Shown one piece after another: positions 23,525 through 34,234 of a DNA stretch of 64,000 nucleotides. The stretch covers positions 62,001-126,000 of the forward strand of contig JAEBUN010000056.1 in NCBI GenBank assembly GCA_023014365.1, written 5' to 3'. How positions within the stretch are numbered: position 1 is the stretch's first letter; each line of letters opens with the position of its first letter. Source of the DNA: Lepiota brunneoincarnata (taxonomy: Eukaryota > Basidiomycota > Agaricomycetes > Agaricales > Agaricaceae). Made by a program: the position numbers and the translations under genes. A model generated the notes under the pieces. That model made no database searches. It saw only the letters and a program-made list of their open reading frames with translations, and had not been told where the DNA came from.

Positions 23525-26500
23525 ATGGGCCCTGCTACCATGGCAAACGTAAATGACATATTACCCTCCTCTGTACCAAAGCTGGACTTGTTGGGATTGA
23601 ATTGGGCGATCTTCAGGCTGTGCTTCAGGGCAGCTGTCCAAGGAAAAGGGTTATAGGGACACTTTGATGGAAGTGTGAAGCATCCAGTCTTCACACAAGG
23701 AATATTTATAGTGAGACTGGCTAGCGAAAAGGGAAAAGATGGTGAGGGACCTATGAAGGATGCCCCTCCCCATATACCAAGCATTGATGACGTCCACAGC
23801 TGGGAGTGAGATGAGTCCATTGCTCATTCCTTAATCACGCAACGCATCCCTGACTCGACGTTGATTGTCATCACGGATCTGGAGAGTGGAAAGGAAATGT
23901 GGAACACTATTGAAAAGAAATATACTTACAAGGGTGCCTTCTCACAGGCATGGATGCATCATGAATTCATGACAGTGCATTACCCAGAAAGGGGGGATGT
24001 CAGGGTCTTCCTAGGAGAACTTTGTTCAAAATGCGCTGAGCTGACTTCTGTTGGTGTGAAGATCAGCGATGACAACTATCGCAGCATGGTAATACAATCC
24101 TTACCTAGGTGGTTATCTTCATATGCATCGGCCCAACTATCAGCTGCACATCTCCATGCAAACCTCAATTACACAATCGAGCCTGATGTCTTGATCACAA
24201 TGATAAGTGATGAGTGGGAGCATTCCTGTGCAGCTAGAGTGCATGGTGGCTCTAAGGCTGATGGCGGTAATGATGCTCTGGGAGTTGAGAATGGGGGAAA
24301 AAAGGGGAAGAAGCCAGGGAAATGCCACAAATGTGGCAAAATTGGGCACTGGAAATGAGAATGCCCAAATGTGGGAAAGGCTGAAGGGGACAAGACTGTC
24401 CAGGCACATCTGAAGCCAAAAGCTAGTGGAGCAAATGTTGTTGAGGATGTGGATGATGATGAGTTGTTCATCGTCTTGGACACTGAGAATGACGCTGTGG
24501 AGATAATGACAGTGGAAGACGACTTAGATGTTGATGAAGCCCTACTGGTGACACAGAAGGATGAGGAAATCGAAGTTGGGAAGGTTACTGAAGATTGTAC
24601 CACAATGAGAGTCAAGGTCATTGACTCTGGATCCTCAAGGCACATATCCCCCTATCATGATATGTTCAGCGCTGTTGGAAAGGGCAAAGTCATTCTAAAT
24701 GTTCCAAATGGTATCTCTGCCTTGCAACTACAACTCAGTGAAGTCCTTTATTCACCAGCAGCTGGATACACACTTGTCTCAGTTGGCTGTCTAGACGATG
24801 CTGGTTTCACTGTGACATTTGGAAATGGAAAATGCATTGTCTGTAATCCTGAAGGTGCTTGAGTGGCAGAAATTCCCAAGAATGAGAAGGGGCTATACAA
24901 GCTGGTCAGGGATGGTGATGAAGTAAATGTGGTTGGCGAACCACTCACCCTAGATATGATACACCATCACCTTGGGCATATTTCTAGGACTGCAGCTCAC
25001 AAGCTTGTGCAGGATGGCTTAGTCACTGGCTTGAGTTTGGATGTGGATGGCTCAACAGATGTGTTTTGCGACTCATGTGCATTCGCCAAAGCTACAAAGC
25101 TTCTGGTGGCAAAGGTCCAAGGGGGAGAGCAAGCAGCCAATGTTGGAGAAGAGGTCCACACTGATGTATGGGGACCAGCATGGTTCAACACCAGGAAAGG
25201 AAGACACTACTACATTACCTTTACAGACAACTATTCATGATGGACATGTGTTGAATTTTTGGTGACAAAGGACGAAGTCTTCGGAGCATATAAAGCCTTT
25301 GAGGCTTGGTGTGAGACACAGCACAGCACATGTGTTAAGGTCCTGCATTCTGATAGGGGTGGCGAGTATATGAGTAGTGAGTTCCAGCAATATCTGAAGT
25401 CCAGGGGAACTTAGGCTAAACTCACTGTTCATGACACACCCCAACATAATAGTGTGGCTGAGTGCTGAAATTGTACCATCCTTGAATGTGTTCAGGCATT
25501 GTTTCATGCCAGTCGACTCCTGAAATACCTGTGGGCAGAGGCAGTATCACATGTCATTTGGTTGATGAACAGGACTGGCACAAAGGCTGTAAAAGGAATG
25601 ACTCCCTTTGAAGTGTTGTATAGACAAAAACAGACCTGGGAAATACATATGTGGGAGTGGGGTGCTGAGGTGTCGGTACACCAGGAAAAAGGGGACAAGT
25701 TGGGATGCCATGCAAGAAAGGGCCGCTGGGTTGGGTACAACACTGAGAGCAATGGCTCTAGGATCTGGCATTCAGATACAGGAGCTGTAAGGGTTGAACA
25801 AAACTTCTGTTTTGTTAGTGAAGGGAATGGAAATCTTGAGAGGGAGGGGCAACCAGCGAGCAAGATTCCAGGTGCAGTATCACTGACCGGTCAACCTGCT
25901 ACTAACAAGGTGCCCACTAATGAGGCGCCTACCACTGCTGTGGCTACCCCCCCTATCCCTATCCCTTTATCAACTGCAACAATTGATCTGCCTACTGTCC
26001 CTCAGGTGAAGGACACTGCCAATAATGATGAACCATCTGTAGTAGGTGCCTTTTCTGGCTAATTGCAACATGTTCGGAACCCAAGCAGAAAAGCCCAAGA
26101 TGTGCTTGAAGGTAAAGTGGTCACTTTGGCAGAGGAAGTTGAATGGGAAGACGTGTATGCTTTTGCGGCGGAAATGGAAGAGGCTGAGGGTCTGGAGCCA
26201 GGGAGTTTCAAAGAAGCAAAGGGCAGAGGGGACTGGAGCCTATGGAAGATGGTGATGGAAGAAGAGCTGGCAATGTTGAAGAAGTCAGGAATGTGGGAAC
26301 TTGTTGATCCACCGAGTGGAGTCAATGTTGTTGGATCCAAGTGGGTATACAAAGCCAAACAAGATGCCTCAGGCAATGTCATCCACTACAAGGCCCACCT
26401 GGTTGCACAGGGCTTCTCACAAGTCCCAGGGGTCAACTACTTCAACACATTTGCACCTGTTGCAAAATTGGCCTCAATCTGAACCGTCCTTGCCATAGCT

Positions 26501-27730
26501 GTGGCATGCAACATGGAAATACACCAGATTGATATTAAGGGTGCGTATTTGAACAGCAATCTTACAGAGACCATTTATATGCATCAGCCACCTGGTTTCA
26601 CCAATCCTGCTCACCCCAATCATGTTTGCCTGCTGAAGAAGATGTTTTATGGGCTCAAACAGTCAGGCTGTTGCTGGTATCAACAACTTTGTGAAATCTT
26701 AGTTGACAACATGGGTTTTCAATGCTGCAAGGTGGACCATAGTGTATTTTTCAAGACCACTCCTGACCTCAGCATCATTCTTGTACATGTCAATGACTGT
26801 ACACTCATAGTGGACTTGGGAAAGATCATTGGGTGGATTAAGGAGTGAGTTTCTGATTTTGTGGAGATTATGGATCTAGGAGAGATCCACTGGTTGCTGG
26901 GTATTGAACTGAAGAGGGATTGCGAGCATGGTAAACTCATGTTGTCTCAGCACTCATATATTGACTCCTCTCTGTGATGTTTTGGATTTGAAGAACTCAA
27001 ACCCATCAGTACTCCTATGGATCCCTTCTTACAACTCACATCTGACCAATCACCAACCCCTACTATCGACATCTCTTGTATGGCCAGGGTCCCCTACCAA
27101 GAGGCTGTGGGAATGCTCATGTATGCAGCCCTTGGAACACGGCCAGATATTGCCTATGCTGTGCAAGTACTATCAAAATTCTTCAAGAATCTGGGAGAAG
27201 TTCATTGGGAAGCTGTAAAGCGTGTTTTTCATTATCTAAAAGGTACATGTGATCTCTGGCTAATTTATGGTGGAGTCAGGGAGAACCTTACAGGATACAC
27301 TGACACTGATGGGAATATGGCTGAGAACCATTATGCAACCTCTGGCTATGTGTTCCTCATCAATGGTGGAGCCATCTCCTGGAGTGCAAAGTGTCAAGAA
27401 ATAGTTGCTCTCTTGACTATGGAGGCTGAATATGTAGGTGTGATGCATGCCACTAAGGAAGCCTTGTAGTTGCACTCACTTGTCTCTCAGATATTCGATT
27501 CCTCACTGCCTACCACAACCCTACTGTCTGACAATCAATCAGCCATTACTCTTGCCAAAGATCACCAGTACCATGCCCGCACCAAACACATTGATATATG
27601 CTATCACTTCATTTGTTGGGTTATTGAAGAAGGCAAGATTCAGCTTATTTATTGCCCAATGGAAGACATGGTTGCTGATATTTTCACAAAGGCGCTCCCC
27701 TCAATGTCAAACACTTTGCTAACAAGCTAG
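23525..27730 (+). pseudogene. Copia Gag-Pol polyprotein, single frame with about 12 in-frame stops
   Basis: From ATG 23525 (MGPATMANVNDILPSS) one frame runs unshifted to TAG about 27,730 (1,402 codons). Domain order: Gag; zinc knuckle CHKCGKIGH (about 24,320); protease VIDSGSSRHIS (about 24,615); integrase with HHHLGH...CDSCAFAK zinc site, TDVWGP, HSDRGGEY and the NSVAE catalytic region; RT with WVYKAKQDASGN, IDIKGAYLNS and LVHVNDCT, where the YVDD box is degraded to HVND; RNase H with GYTDTDG, MEAEY and SDNQSAI. Stops are about eight TGA, three TAG and one TAA. Each can be derived from CGA, CAG, CAA or TGG by a C-to-T or G-to-A change. The order protease-integrase-RT defines copia. Confidence 0.93.
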
Positions 27731-27754
27731 GCCTCTCTGCCGTTTGAGGGGGAG

Positions 27755-28152
27755 TGTTGGAATCGCAAATGCTCTATGAGGACAACAACTGGTGGTCCAA
27801 GTGTTGATTGCTTGGACACACAGCATTCCGTTTCATCCATGTAGGCATGGGTCCTTTTCTCCCGTTACCATTCCTCTTCCCCCACATGATTGGTAGCCAA
27901 TACACTGCCTGGACTATTATCTCCTTTTCTTTATTGTCTCTTTTTACCTTAAATACAGTAGCTACAAACTGTCAGCCTCAGTTCTCGTACATATGAGTAT
28001 CTGAGGCTGTAAGTGGTCTACTGTTCATATATTCCTTTAATACTTACAAATGCCTGTGTAGAACGTATTACTCATATTCTTTCAGGTGATGAATATTATT
28101 AGTTCTCGTGCATATGAGTATCTAAGGCTAACGTATTACTCATATTCTTTCA
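27755..28152 (+). repeat. 3' LTR of the copia element
   Basis: 398 bp, TGTTGGAATCGC to CATATTCTTTCA, paired with 23123-23520. Followed by the target duplicate TACAT. Confidence 0.92.
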
Positions 28153-28341
28153 TACATTACTATGTATCCTTATCTTAGTGTTATACAGTTCTTGCCTCCT
28201 ATATCTCTTTGCCCCTAAACTGGCTGGACTATAGTGCTCCATTGTCTCCAAGTCACACCTAGTAGGACAAGACCAAGTCTGTATAGACATCTTGTTTCAA
28301 ATGCTGTGCTACTCAAGAGCAAACCTCTAACCCAGGTAACA

Positions 28342-28937
28342 CCCCATGCTTGATGTCCTGGCTATTCCTGAGATTCTGTGCAATTAAGTGGTAATCACTT
28401 GGATTTGTCATGATTTGGGGGTGGATGTTGATCATGTACTATACAAACAATATGTGAATTGTTGAACTAGGGGTGTGCTTACCTGGAGCAGGTCTGAGCC
28501 ATTTCCAACTGTGATGGAGAGCAAATTGCTGGGTATTCTTGTCCAGGAATGCTTTGTCTGATGGGTGGTTGATACATTTAGTGCATGCTAACTCAGAGCA
28601 CAACATCAGGGAAACTCACAATGTCTGTTCCCCTTCTCCTTGTCAAACAAAAATGGCAGGCATGGCTGGGATTCCATATACATTATCTAAAGGAAATCTA
28701 TCTAAAGGATTGAAGGTCAGACATTCTTACCCCCACAGGAAATGAGACATTGTACTTACCTACCAAACAGCCTTTGGATTTCAGCCAACATGTGTACCCT
28801 TCTCTCCCTGTCATGGTTGGTAATGATCATGCCACCAATGCAAAACTGTCTCCACTGCCCCAGCAATTAGATATTTATGCTGATTCCAGGAACTGTAGAA
28901 TGTCTAAATCTCAGTAGCTCATAGTGCAAGTACTATA
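28342..28937. other. Unassigned repeat-region sequence
   Basis: Lies between the solo LTR and the Tc1 element. Only a 68-codon frame at 28,539-28,745 is present. It is AT-rich, without recognised motifs, and is the sequence into which both neighbours inserted. Confidence 0.3.
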
Positions 28938-28939
28938 TA

Positions 28940-29149
28940 CAGTGACCCACAAAACCGTTCCAATGTTTTGTACTTTTGACTTAAAGTAGTAATAGCTCAG
29001 TAAATAAAATAGCTAAATTTGTGAATATATTTATAAACATAGCCAAATATGTCATATCTGACCCTGCAAAGTCGCGTTATGTAATACTTCTAAATGAGGC
29101 AATTATGAATTTTGTAATCATTTTAAGTCATTGGAACGGTTTTGTCAAT
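28940..29149 (+). repeat. Left terminal inverted repeat of the Tc1 element
   Basis: About 210 bp, inverted relative to 30336-30545. The inner end is cattggaacggttttgtcaat. Confidence 0.9.
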
Positions 29150-29288
29150 AGTAATTTTTAATACTAATCCAAGCAATCACATGACTCCGTTGATTGTGAA
29201 TCAACAAGATCATGTGACCACGTGTCTTTGACATATAAATAGATGTGCTGACAGCCATGTCCCATCATTCTCAACCCCCCTACCTACC

Positions 29289-30305
29289 ATGAAGCCATTA
29301 TCTTCTACTCTAAAGCAAACCATCCTCTCTTTGCTAAATTCTCATCATTCCTATACTAAAAATGAGGCAATTACTGGTGTTGGGCGCAGTACCATATCCA
29401 GGCTAGCCTCTAAAAATTGTTCCAGCCTTACTAAATCACTTGGAGGATGTCCTTCAAAACTCTCTACCACTAATATTCGGCATGCTATCCATCTTATCTC
29501 TGCTGGCAAGGCTGAAACTGCTGTAGATATAGCCAAATCTCTTGCTCCCATCATTGGGACATCAGTCTCTTCACAGACTGTAGCAAGGCATCTCAAACAG
29601 GCAGGAATGAAGGCTGTAGTCAAGCAAAAAAAGCCTTTACTCTCTGACAAGCATAGGAGGGCTAGGCTGGATTTTGCTCTGACACACCAGCATTGGACTA
29701 TGGAGGACTGGAAGCTGGTTGTATGGTCTGATGAGACCAAAATTAATTGTTTGGGGTCAGATGGGAGGAAGTGGGGATGGAAAAAGAAGGGAGAGGGGCT
29801 TAGTGAAAGATTGGTCAAGGGAACTCTGAAGTATGGAGGAGGATCAGTGATGGTTTGGGGCTGTATGCTGTGGGATGGCCTAGGCTATGCAGTGAAGATT
29901 GATGGAAGGATGGATGCAGAGTTGTTTGTGCAAATTTTGGAGGAAGATTTGAAGAAGAGTCTCCGGTGGTACAAGCTTAAACCCCGAGATATTATCTTTC
30001 AGCAAGATAATGACCCCAAACACAAGAGTACACTGGCCAAAGAATGGTTTCAAAAAAATCATTTTAGGCTCCTAACCTGGCCAGCACAGTCACCTGACCT
30101 CAATCCCATTGAACACTTATGGGAATATGTGAAGAGAAAGTTGGGAGAGTATGAATCTCCTCCCAAGGGTATGGAGGAGTTGTGGCAGAGGGTAGAAAAG
30201 GAGTGGGATGCTATTCCAGCTTCTGAGTGTCAGAAGTTAATTGAAAGTATGCCTAGAAGAGTAGCAGCTGTACTCAAAGCCAGGGGGGGCTACTCTAAGT
30301 ACTAG
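29289..30305 (+). CDS. Tc1-family transposase, DD34E
   Basis: Uninterrupted 338-residue frame from ATG 29289 to TAG, a usual length for Tc1 transposases. The N-terminal 110 residues form the helix-turn-helix DNA-binding part (TKNEAITGVGRSTISRLASK; SVSSQTVARHLKQAGMK). The catalytic triad is visible: first Asp in VVWSDETKIN, second Asp in IIFQQDNDPKHKS, and Glu in SPDLNPIEHLWEYVK, with exactly 34 residues between the second Asp and the Glu. GGGSVMVWGC is the glycine-rich box. The enzyme would cut and paste the element at TA sites. No stop or shift is seen, unlike all the other transposon genes here. A weak TATA-like tataaatag lies at 29,235. Confidence 0.95.
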   Translation: MKPLSSTLKQTILSLLNSHHSYTKNEAITGVGRSTISRLASKNCSSLTKSLGGCPSKLSTTNIRHAIHLISAGKAETAVDIAKSLAPIIGTSVSSQTVARHLKQAGMKAVVKQKKPLLSDKHRRARLDFALTHQHWTMEDWKLVVWSDETKINCLGSDGRKWGWKKKGEGLSERLVKGTLKYGGGSVMVWGCMLWDGLGYAVKIDGRMDAELFVQILEEDLKKSLRWYKLKPRDIIFQQDNDPKHKSTLAKEWFQKNHFRLLTWPAQSPDLNPIEHLWEYVKRKLGEYESPPKGMEELWQRVEKEWDAIPASECQKLIESMPRRVAAVLKARGGYSKY

Positions 30306-30335
30306 AAATAATAGGATAGCCTAGTATAATATGTC

Positions 30336-30545
30336 ATTGACAAAACCGTTCCAATGACTTAAAATGATTACAAAATTCATAATTGCCTAATTTGGAAGTA
30401 TTACATGATGCAACTTTGCAGAGTCAGATATGACATATTTGGCTATGTTTATAAATATATTCACAAATATGGCTATTTTATTTACTGAGCTATTACTACT
30501 TTAAGTCAAAAGTACAAAACATTGGAACGGTTTTGTGGGTCACTG
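30336..30545 (-). repeat. Right terminal inverted repeat of the Tc1 element
   Basis: Inverse of 28940-29149, ending GGGTCACTG followed by the TA duplicate. Confidence 0.9.
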
Positions 30546-31491
30546 TATTACATATTTTTTCTTTTTTTTTAATCAACAATTTATTATGCAGGGCCCATTA
30601 GCAGTCTGTGCCAATGAGTATCTACTACATTGGATTAGCTAAAGAGATGGGGCTAGAGGCCCCATGTGATAAACCATAGATGGCTGCAAAGGGAGGGGGG
30701 AAGGTGACAAAGAGGGAGAAGAGGGTGGTTGGCTCACTCTGGGGGCAGGAATCCCTTGGGAAGCAGTAGGCTTTGAAGGAAAGGCAAAGGCAGCTGGGTT
30801 GTCTTGGAGAAACTGAGCCAGGTCAGAGAGCAGCAGGGAAGTGTTGTACTGAAGGTTGGACTTTGTTCTTGAGAAGTTGGGGCAGTCAAAGAGGATGTGG
30901 TCTCAGGTCTCCAGGAGTTCACTACATGGGTATTGGACTGGTTCATCAGGGAAGAACTGCTGGCAGTATTCCCCAATAGGGGCATGGCTGGTAATACAGC
31001 AGGTGAGGCAAGCAGTGAGAGATGGTGGATTTTTGGTGGTTAAGATAAGCCAAGTTCCATGGTGTTGGGATGATGGGGCAAGGGGCTTGTTGCTCTTATC
31101 AAAGATGGTGAGAAACTGGGAGCCATGGTTTTTGGATGAGGCTGCAAAGTCCTTCTGCCATTCAGCAGATGCAGTAAGAGTAGCCTAAGCCTGGAGGAAG
31201 TCCAGTGTGGTTGGAGAAGTTGTAGAAGCAGGGAAGCGTGCAGATTTGGCCTCATAAGTAACTGAAGCTAAGGCAGAGAGCTGCTACATAGAGGGGATAG
31301 AGATAAACTTGACTGTCCAGGAGGGAGAAGCTGCCAGCCAGGGGAATAAGACCTTAATGACTGCTAGTGGAGAAGGCCTTCAATCACTCTGCAAGGTGTC
31401 CAAGATGGTTGGCCTTGCAGAGCTTAGTGGATTGTGCTCAATGAGATAACAAGGGAACACACCAAGTTAAGGCAGAGAGGTTAATAACTGC

Positions 31492-32039
31492 TGTTAACAA
31501 GATTAAAGCTTAAGGATTTAATCTCTACTTGTACAGGCCTTATATACCTATAAGATGCTATATACTTATTATAGGTTATTGGGCTGTTCTACTTGTCCTG
31601 CACAGTCTTGACCATGATGTGCATCCTAGCTGATGGCATCCTACTGTTATTTATATCTTACAATGAGTCAGTGTCCTCGTTCTCCATTCCACTGCTGTGC
31701 AATGTTCCATTGCTTTCTTCTGACTCATATTCCTCTTCTCCTGATTCTATCTCCATGGATTCTCTTCCATTCTTGCTCTCCATTCTCTCAGTGCTTCCAT
31801 CCGTATCAGAGGTTGGATTGGTCGATCCATGGCTATCTTCTTCATCCTCAGGGTATTCCAGAATATCCTCCAGAGTTATCTCCATTCCTGTTTCTCTTGC
31901 CAGGTCCTGCATGGCATTGTAGTATTCCCCTTCTTTGTCTTCATATTCCTGCACTCGCAACTGGTCTGTGGTCTCCTGTACCCATCTTGTAAAGTCAAAT
32001 AGTTGTTCTTGGTCTTCTCAGTCCAGACTGTTCATAACA
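31492..32039. mobile_element. LTR-like 548-bp insertion in LINE copy A
   Basis: A segment with termini TGTTAACAAG and GTTCATAACA (TG...CA) splits the LINE and has different composition, with a TATA-rich core (tatatacctataagatgctatatac, about 31,545). A minus-strand 100-codon acidic frame (31,658-31,960, YPEDEEDSHGSTNP, GEEEYESEES) lies inside. The flanks actgc and gggta do not match, so a target duplication is not supported and the limits are less certain than for the other LTRs. Confidence 0.5.
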
Positions 32040-34234
32040 GGGTAGAAATGCAAACTGAGGGAGAAAACTTGGAACAAGAGGAGGAGGAGATGATGGTGTC
32101 TAGCCTACTGCAAAAGAGCTGAATCTCTACAGGTGTGTGGGACCCAGGAGGAAGAGAGAGAAAGGAAAACCTATCTGAATACAAGTCAAGCAGGCATTGG
32201 CCTGGTCTACCAAGAGAAGGGAAAGGAATCAGAGGGTCAGTGGCCTTGGCAGCTAACCTGTCAAAGTCCTGGAGAGCACCACAAGTCCATCTGCAAATGC
32301 CTGGGGCAAGGAAGGGGATGGCCAGTAGGTGCTTGACTGTGGAGGTAGAGCACCAATCCAGGAGGGAGTGAAGGGCATGAGTGTGGTGAAGCCTGTGAAT
32401 GTGGAGGGCAGCCCTATCACACAGTTTGTGAAGATGACAGTGGAGGGGGATAAGGCCAGCCAGTGCATTGACTCCCCCAACAGGAGAGGTCCTAAATGCA
32501 CCTGTGATCCAGAGGCCAGCCTTGTGTTGAGCACGTTGGAGCAGAGAGAGGAGGCCCTTCACTCAGGCACCATGGAAGAACCATAAGGAAGAGCCATAAG
32601 TTATGATAGGAACCACACAGGAACAATAGAGGAGATGCTTCTGGTCTGTAGTGAGGGCCCAGGCAGAGTTGCCAAGCATCCCCATAGCATGCACAGTAGT
32701 AAGGGCCTTGGTAGAATAAAACCATACATGAGTATTGAAGGACAGCCACTGGTCAAACAAGAAGCCTAGGTATTGCCAGACTGGTTTGGCAGTCAGAGGA
32801 GTTTCACCTGAGAAGGGAGCAAATCCAAGGTCTAAAGGAGGAGCCACATCATTGTGGTGGTGGGAAAAGTGGAACACCTTTGTTTGGAGTGCTCCAGAAA
32901 CAAGTCAAGGGAGTCCATCAAGGAGTGAATGACTGCATAAGCCTGGCGGAGAACAGCCAAGTTGTCAGCCCAGTCCTTGTGCTGCACCATAAGAAGGCCA
33001 TCATCCACAAAAGAAAGAGCTGTAGCATTAGTGTGGTCCATGAAGGAATGATGATCAAAGAGATGGAGGATGGGAGCCACAATAAGGGCAGAGAGGACAG
33101 GAGAGAGTGCAGAGCCCTGGCCTACACCCACACTAGAAGGATACCACTCAGATTCAGCAGAACCCCATACAAAGCATGTATGGCATCCCACCAAATAAGA
33201 CTGGAAGAAGGAGACAAGGGAAGCAGGAAAGCCCATAAGTTGAAGGATTTCCAGTAGAACCTCATGATTAATAGAGGGGAAGAACTGGGCAATGTCAAAT
33301 GCCAGTACACTGGAGACAAGGCCCTTGGCCCAGCCAGCACAAACTACATGAGTGAGAAAGAGACCAGCATCTTCAGTGGACCTCTGGGTGATGCCTCCCA
33401 GTTGGTTGGAGTGGAAGATTCCATTAGACACAGCATCAAACTGCATGTGGCAGGCAATCATCTTCTCAATAAGCTTTCCTAGGGTATTAAGGAGGGCAAT
33501 TGGGTGGAAAGACTTGGGAGTGGAGTAGTCGCCCTTCCCAGGCTTGGGAATAACCACTGAGCAAGAGCCCTTGAAATACTCAGGCCACCTTCCCTCAGAG
33601 ATGCAGGCATTAGCTAGAGCTAAGAAGAGACCCTCAATCCTGGGACAGAAGACCAAGAGCTTCAGATGCTTCCATGTGATATGGTCAGGACCTGGTGCAG
33701 AGTGGTTGGAGCAGCCCTCCAAAGCCTCATGGAGTTCAAGAATGGCAAAAAGGGCCCAAGACAACAAGTCTCTGTCCCAGAGAAGAGAAAGAGGTGACAG
33801 GTCAACCTGTCTGCCCTCAGCTGAGTTGAAAGCTGCATGAGGGGAGGGAAAGAGATCATCCAAGGAATGGAGGGGGTGGCCTTGGTAAGTCATTGACTCA
33901 CAGGGAGGCAGAGAGCAAGGGCCTGTCCAGCGCATGAGATCCCATGGGTGCAAGTTGGTGGTAGCAATCTCATGGATATGAGCATCAAAGTATATGCACC
34001 TGGCCTCCTGAGTGCACTGACAGAAGGACTTGTGATCATCATCACTCTTGGTAGCCAGGTAAGAGTGGAGAGTAAATGTACAATCATCTGTCCACCAGGG
34101 TTTGGAGCAATGGGTGATGAAGGATGACTTGGAGTGAGTGGCCCAAGCTTGTTCAAAGATTGACCCAATTGCATCAGCCACCCTGTCAACCTCACCCTCA
34201 ACACCAGGCTGGGGGGGACCAGAAGTGAGCAGGT
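32040..34234 (-). pseudogene. LINE ORF2: reverse transcriptase and C-terminal part
   Basis: An uninterrupted minus-strand frame 32,832-34,181 carries the RT: NHSAPGPDHITWKHLKLLV, GSCSVVIPKPGKGDYSTPKS (motif 1), FHPIALLNTLGKLIEKM, VLAFDIAQFFPSINHEVL (motif A with Asp), GVGQGSALSPVLSALI, and the catalytic box ALSFVDDGLLMV (FVDD, active-type). It continues with a frame change into VWQYLGFLFDQWLSFNTHVW and the thumb/connection region down to about 32,040. The endonuclease domain is lost with the 5' truncation. More degraded RNase-H-like sequence lies beyond the insertion, at 30,730-31,490. Confidence 0.9.

Larger units (their letters stand above)
23123..28152 (+). mobile_element. Complete Ty1/copia retrotransposon (5.03 kb), coding region mutated
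   Basis: Two 398-bp LTRs (TGTTGGAAT...TATTCTTTCA) flank one long polyprotein frame, and the element sits between TACAT target duplications (23118-23122, 28153-28157). A purine-rich tract ttgagggggag directly precedes the 3' LTR. It inserted into the solo LTR whose sequence (tatataaggatacagtacattactatgtatcc) resumes on both sides. The LTRs differ at roughly two dozen sites, so the insertion is not recent. Confidence 0.95.
21491..28341 (+). mobile_element. Solo gypsy-type LTR interrupted by two other transposons
   Basis: The outer ends are TGTTATCAGAAG (21491) and CCCAGGTAACA (28341), flanked by the 5-bp duplication CCCCA (21486-21490 and 28342-28346). The LTR sequence itself is only about 390 bp once the hAT element and the copia element are removed. 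It is related to the LTRs of the gypsy element at 50,103-59,264 (shared ctaacccaggtaaca end, cttggtcttgtcctactaggtgtgac block, tatataaggatacagta block) and is in reverse orientation to them on the plus strand. No internal gypsy sequence is present, so this is a recombined solo LTR. Confidence 0.88.
28940..30545 (+). mobile_element. Tc1/mariner DD34E transposon with 210-bp TIRs, apparently intact
   Basis: The element is bounded by TA (28938-28939 and 30546-30547) and starts CAGTGACCCACAAAACCGTT, ending with the inverse (AACGGTTTTGTGGGTCACTG). Long inverted repeats cover about 28940-29149 and 30336-30545 with few mismatches. Each TIR carries the ggaacggttttgt motif near both its outer and inner end, as in IR/DR-type Tc1 elements where transposase binds two sites per end. 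One uninterrupted transposase gene lies between. Confidence 0.95.
30560..34234 (-). mobile_element. 5'-truncated Tad-like LINE (copy A)
   Basis: On the minus strand the copy begins abruptly at 34,234 inside ORF2 and ends at the low side with an A tract (plus-strand ttttttctttttttttaatc at about 30,553-30,572), as expected for a target-primed, 5'-truncated non-LTR element. The overlap with the plus-strand LINE at 63,620-64,000 is nearly identical, so both belong to one family. The 3' end abuts the Tc1 element at 30,545. A 548-bp LTR-like segment interrupts it at 31,492-32,039. Confidence 0.88.
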
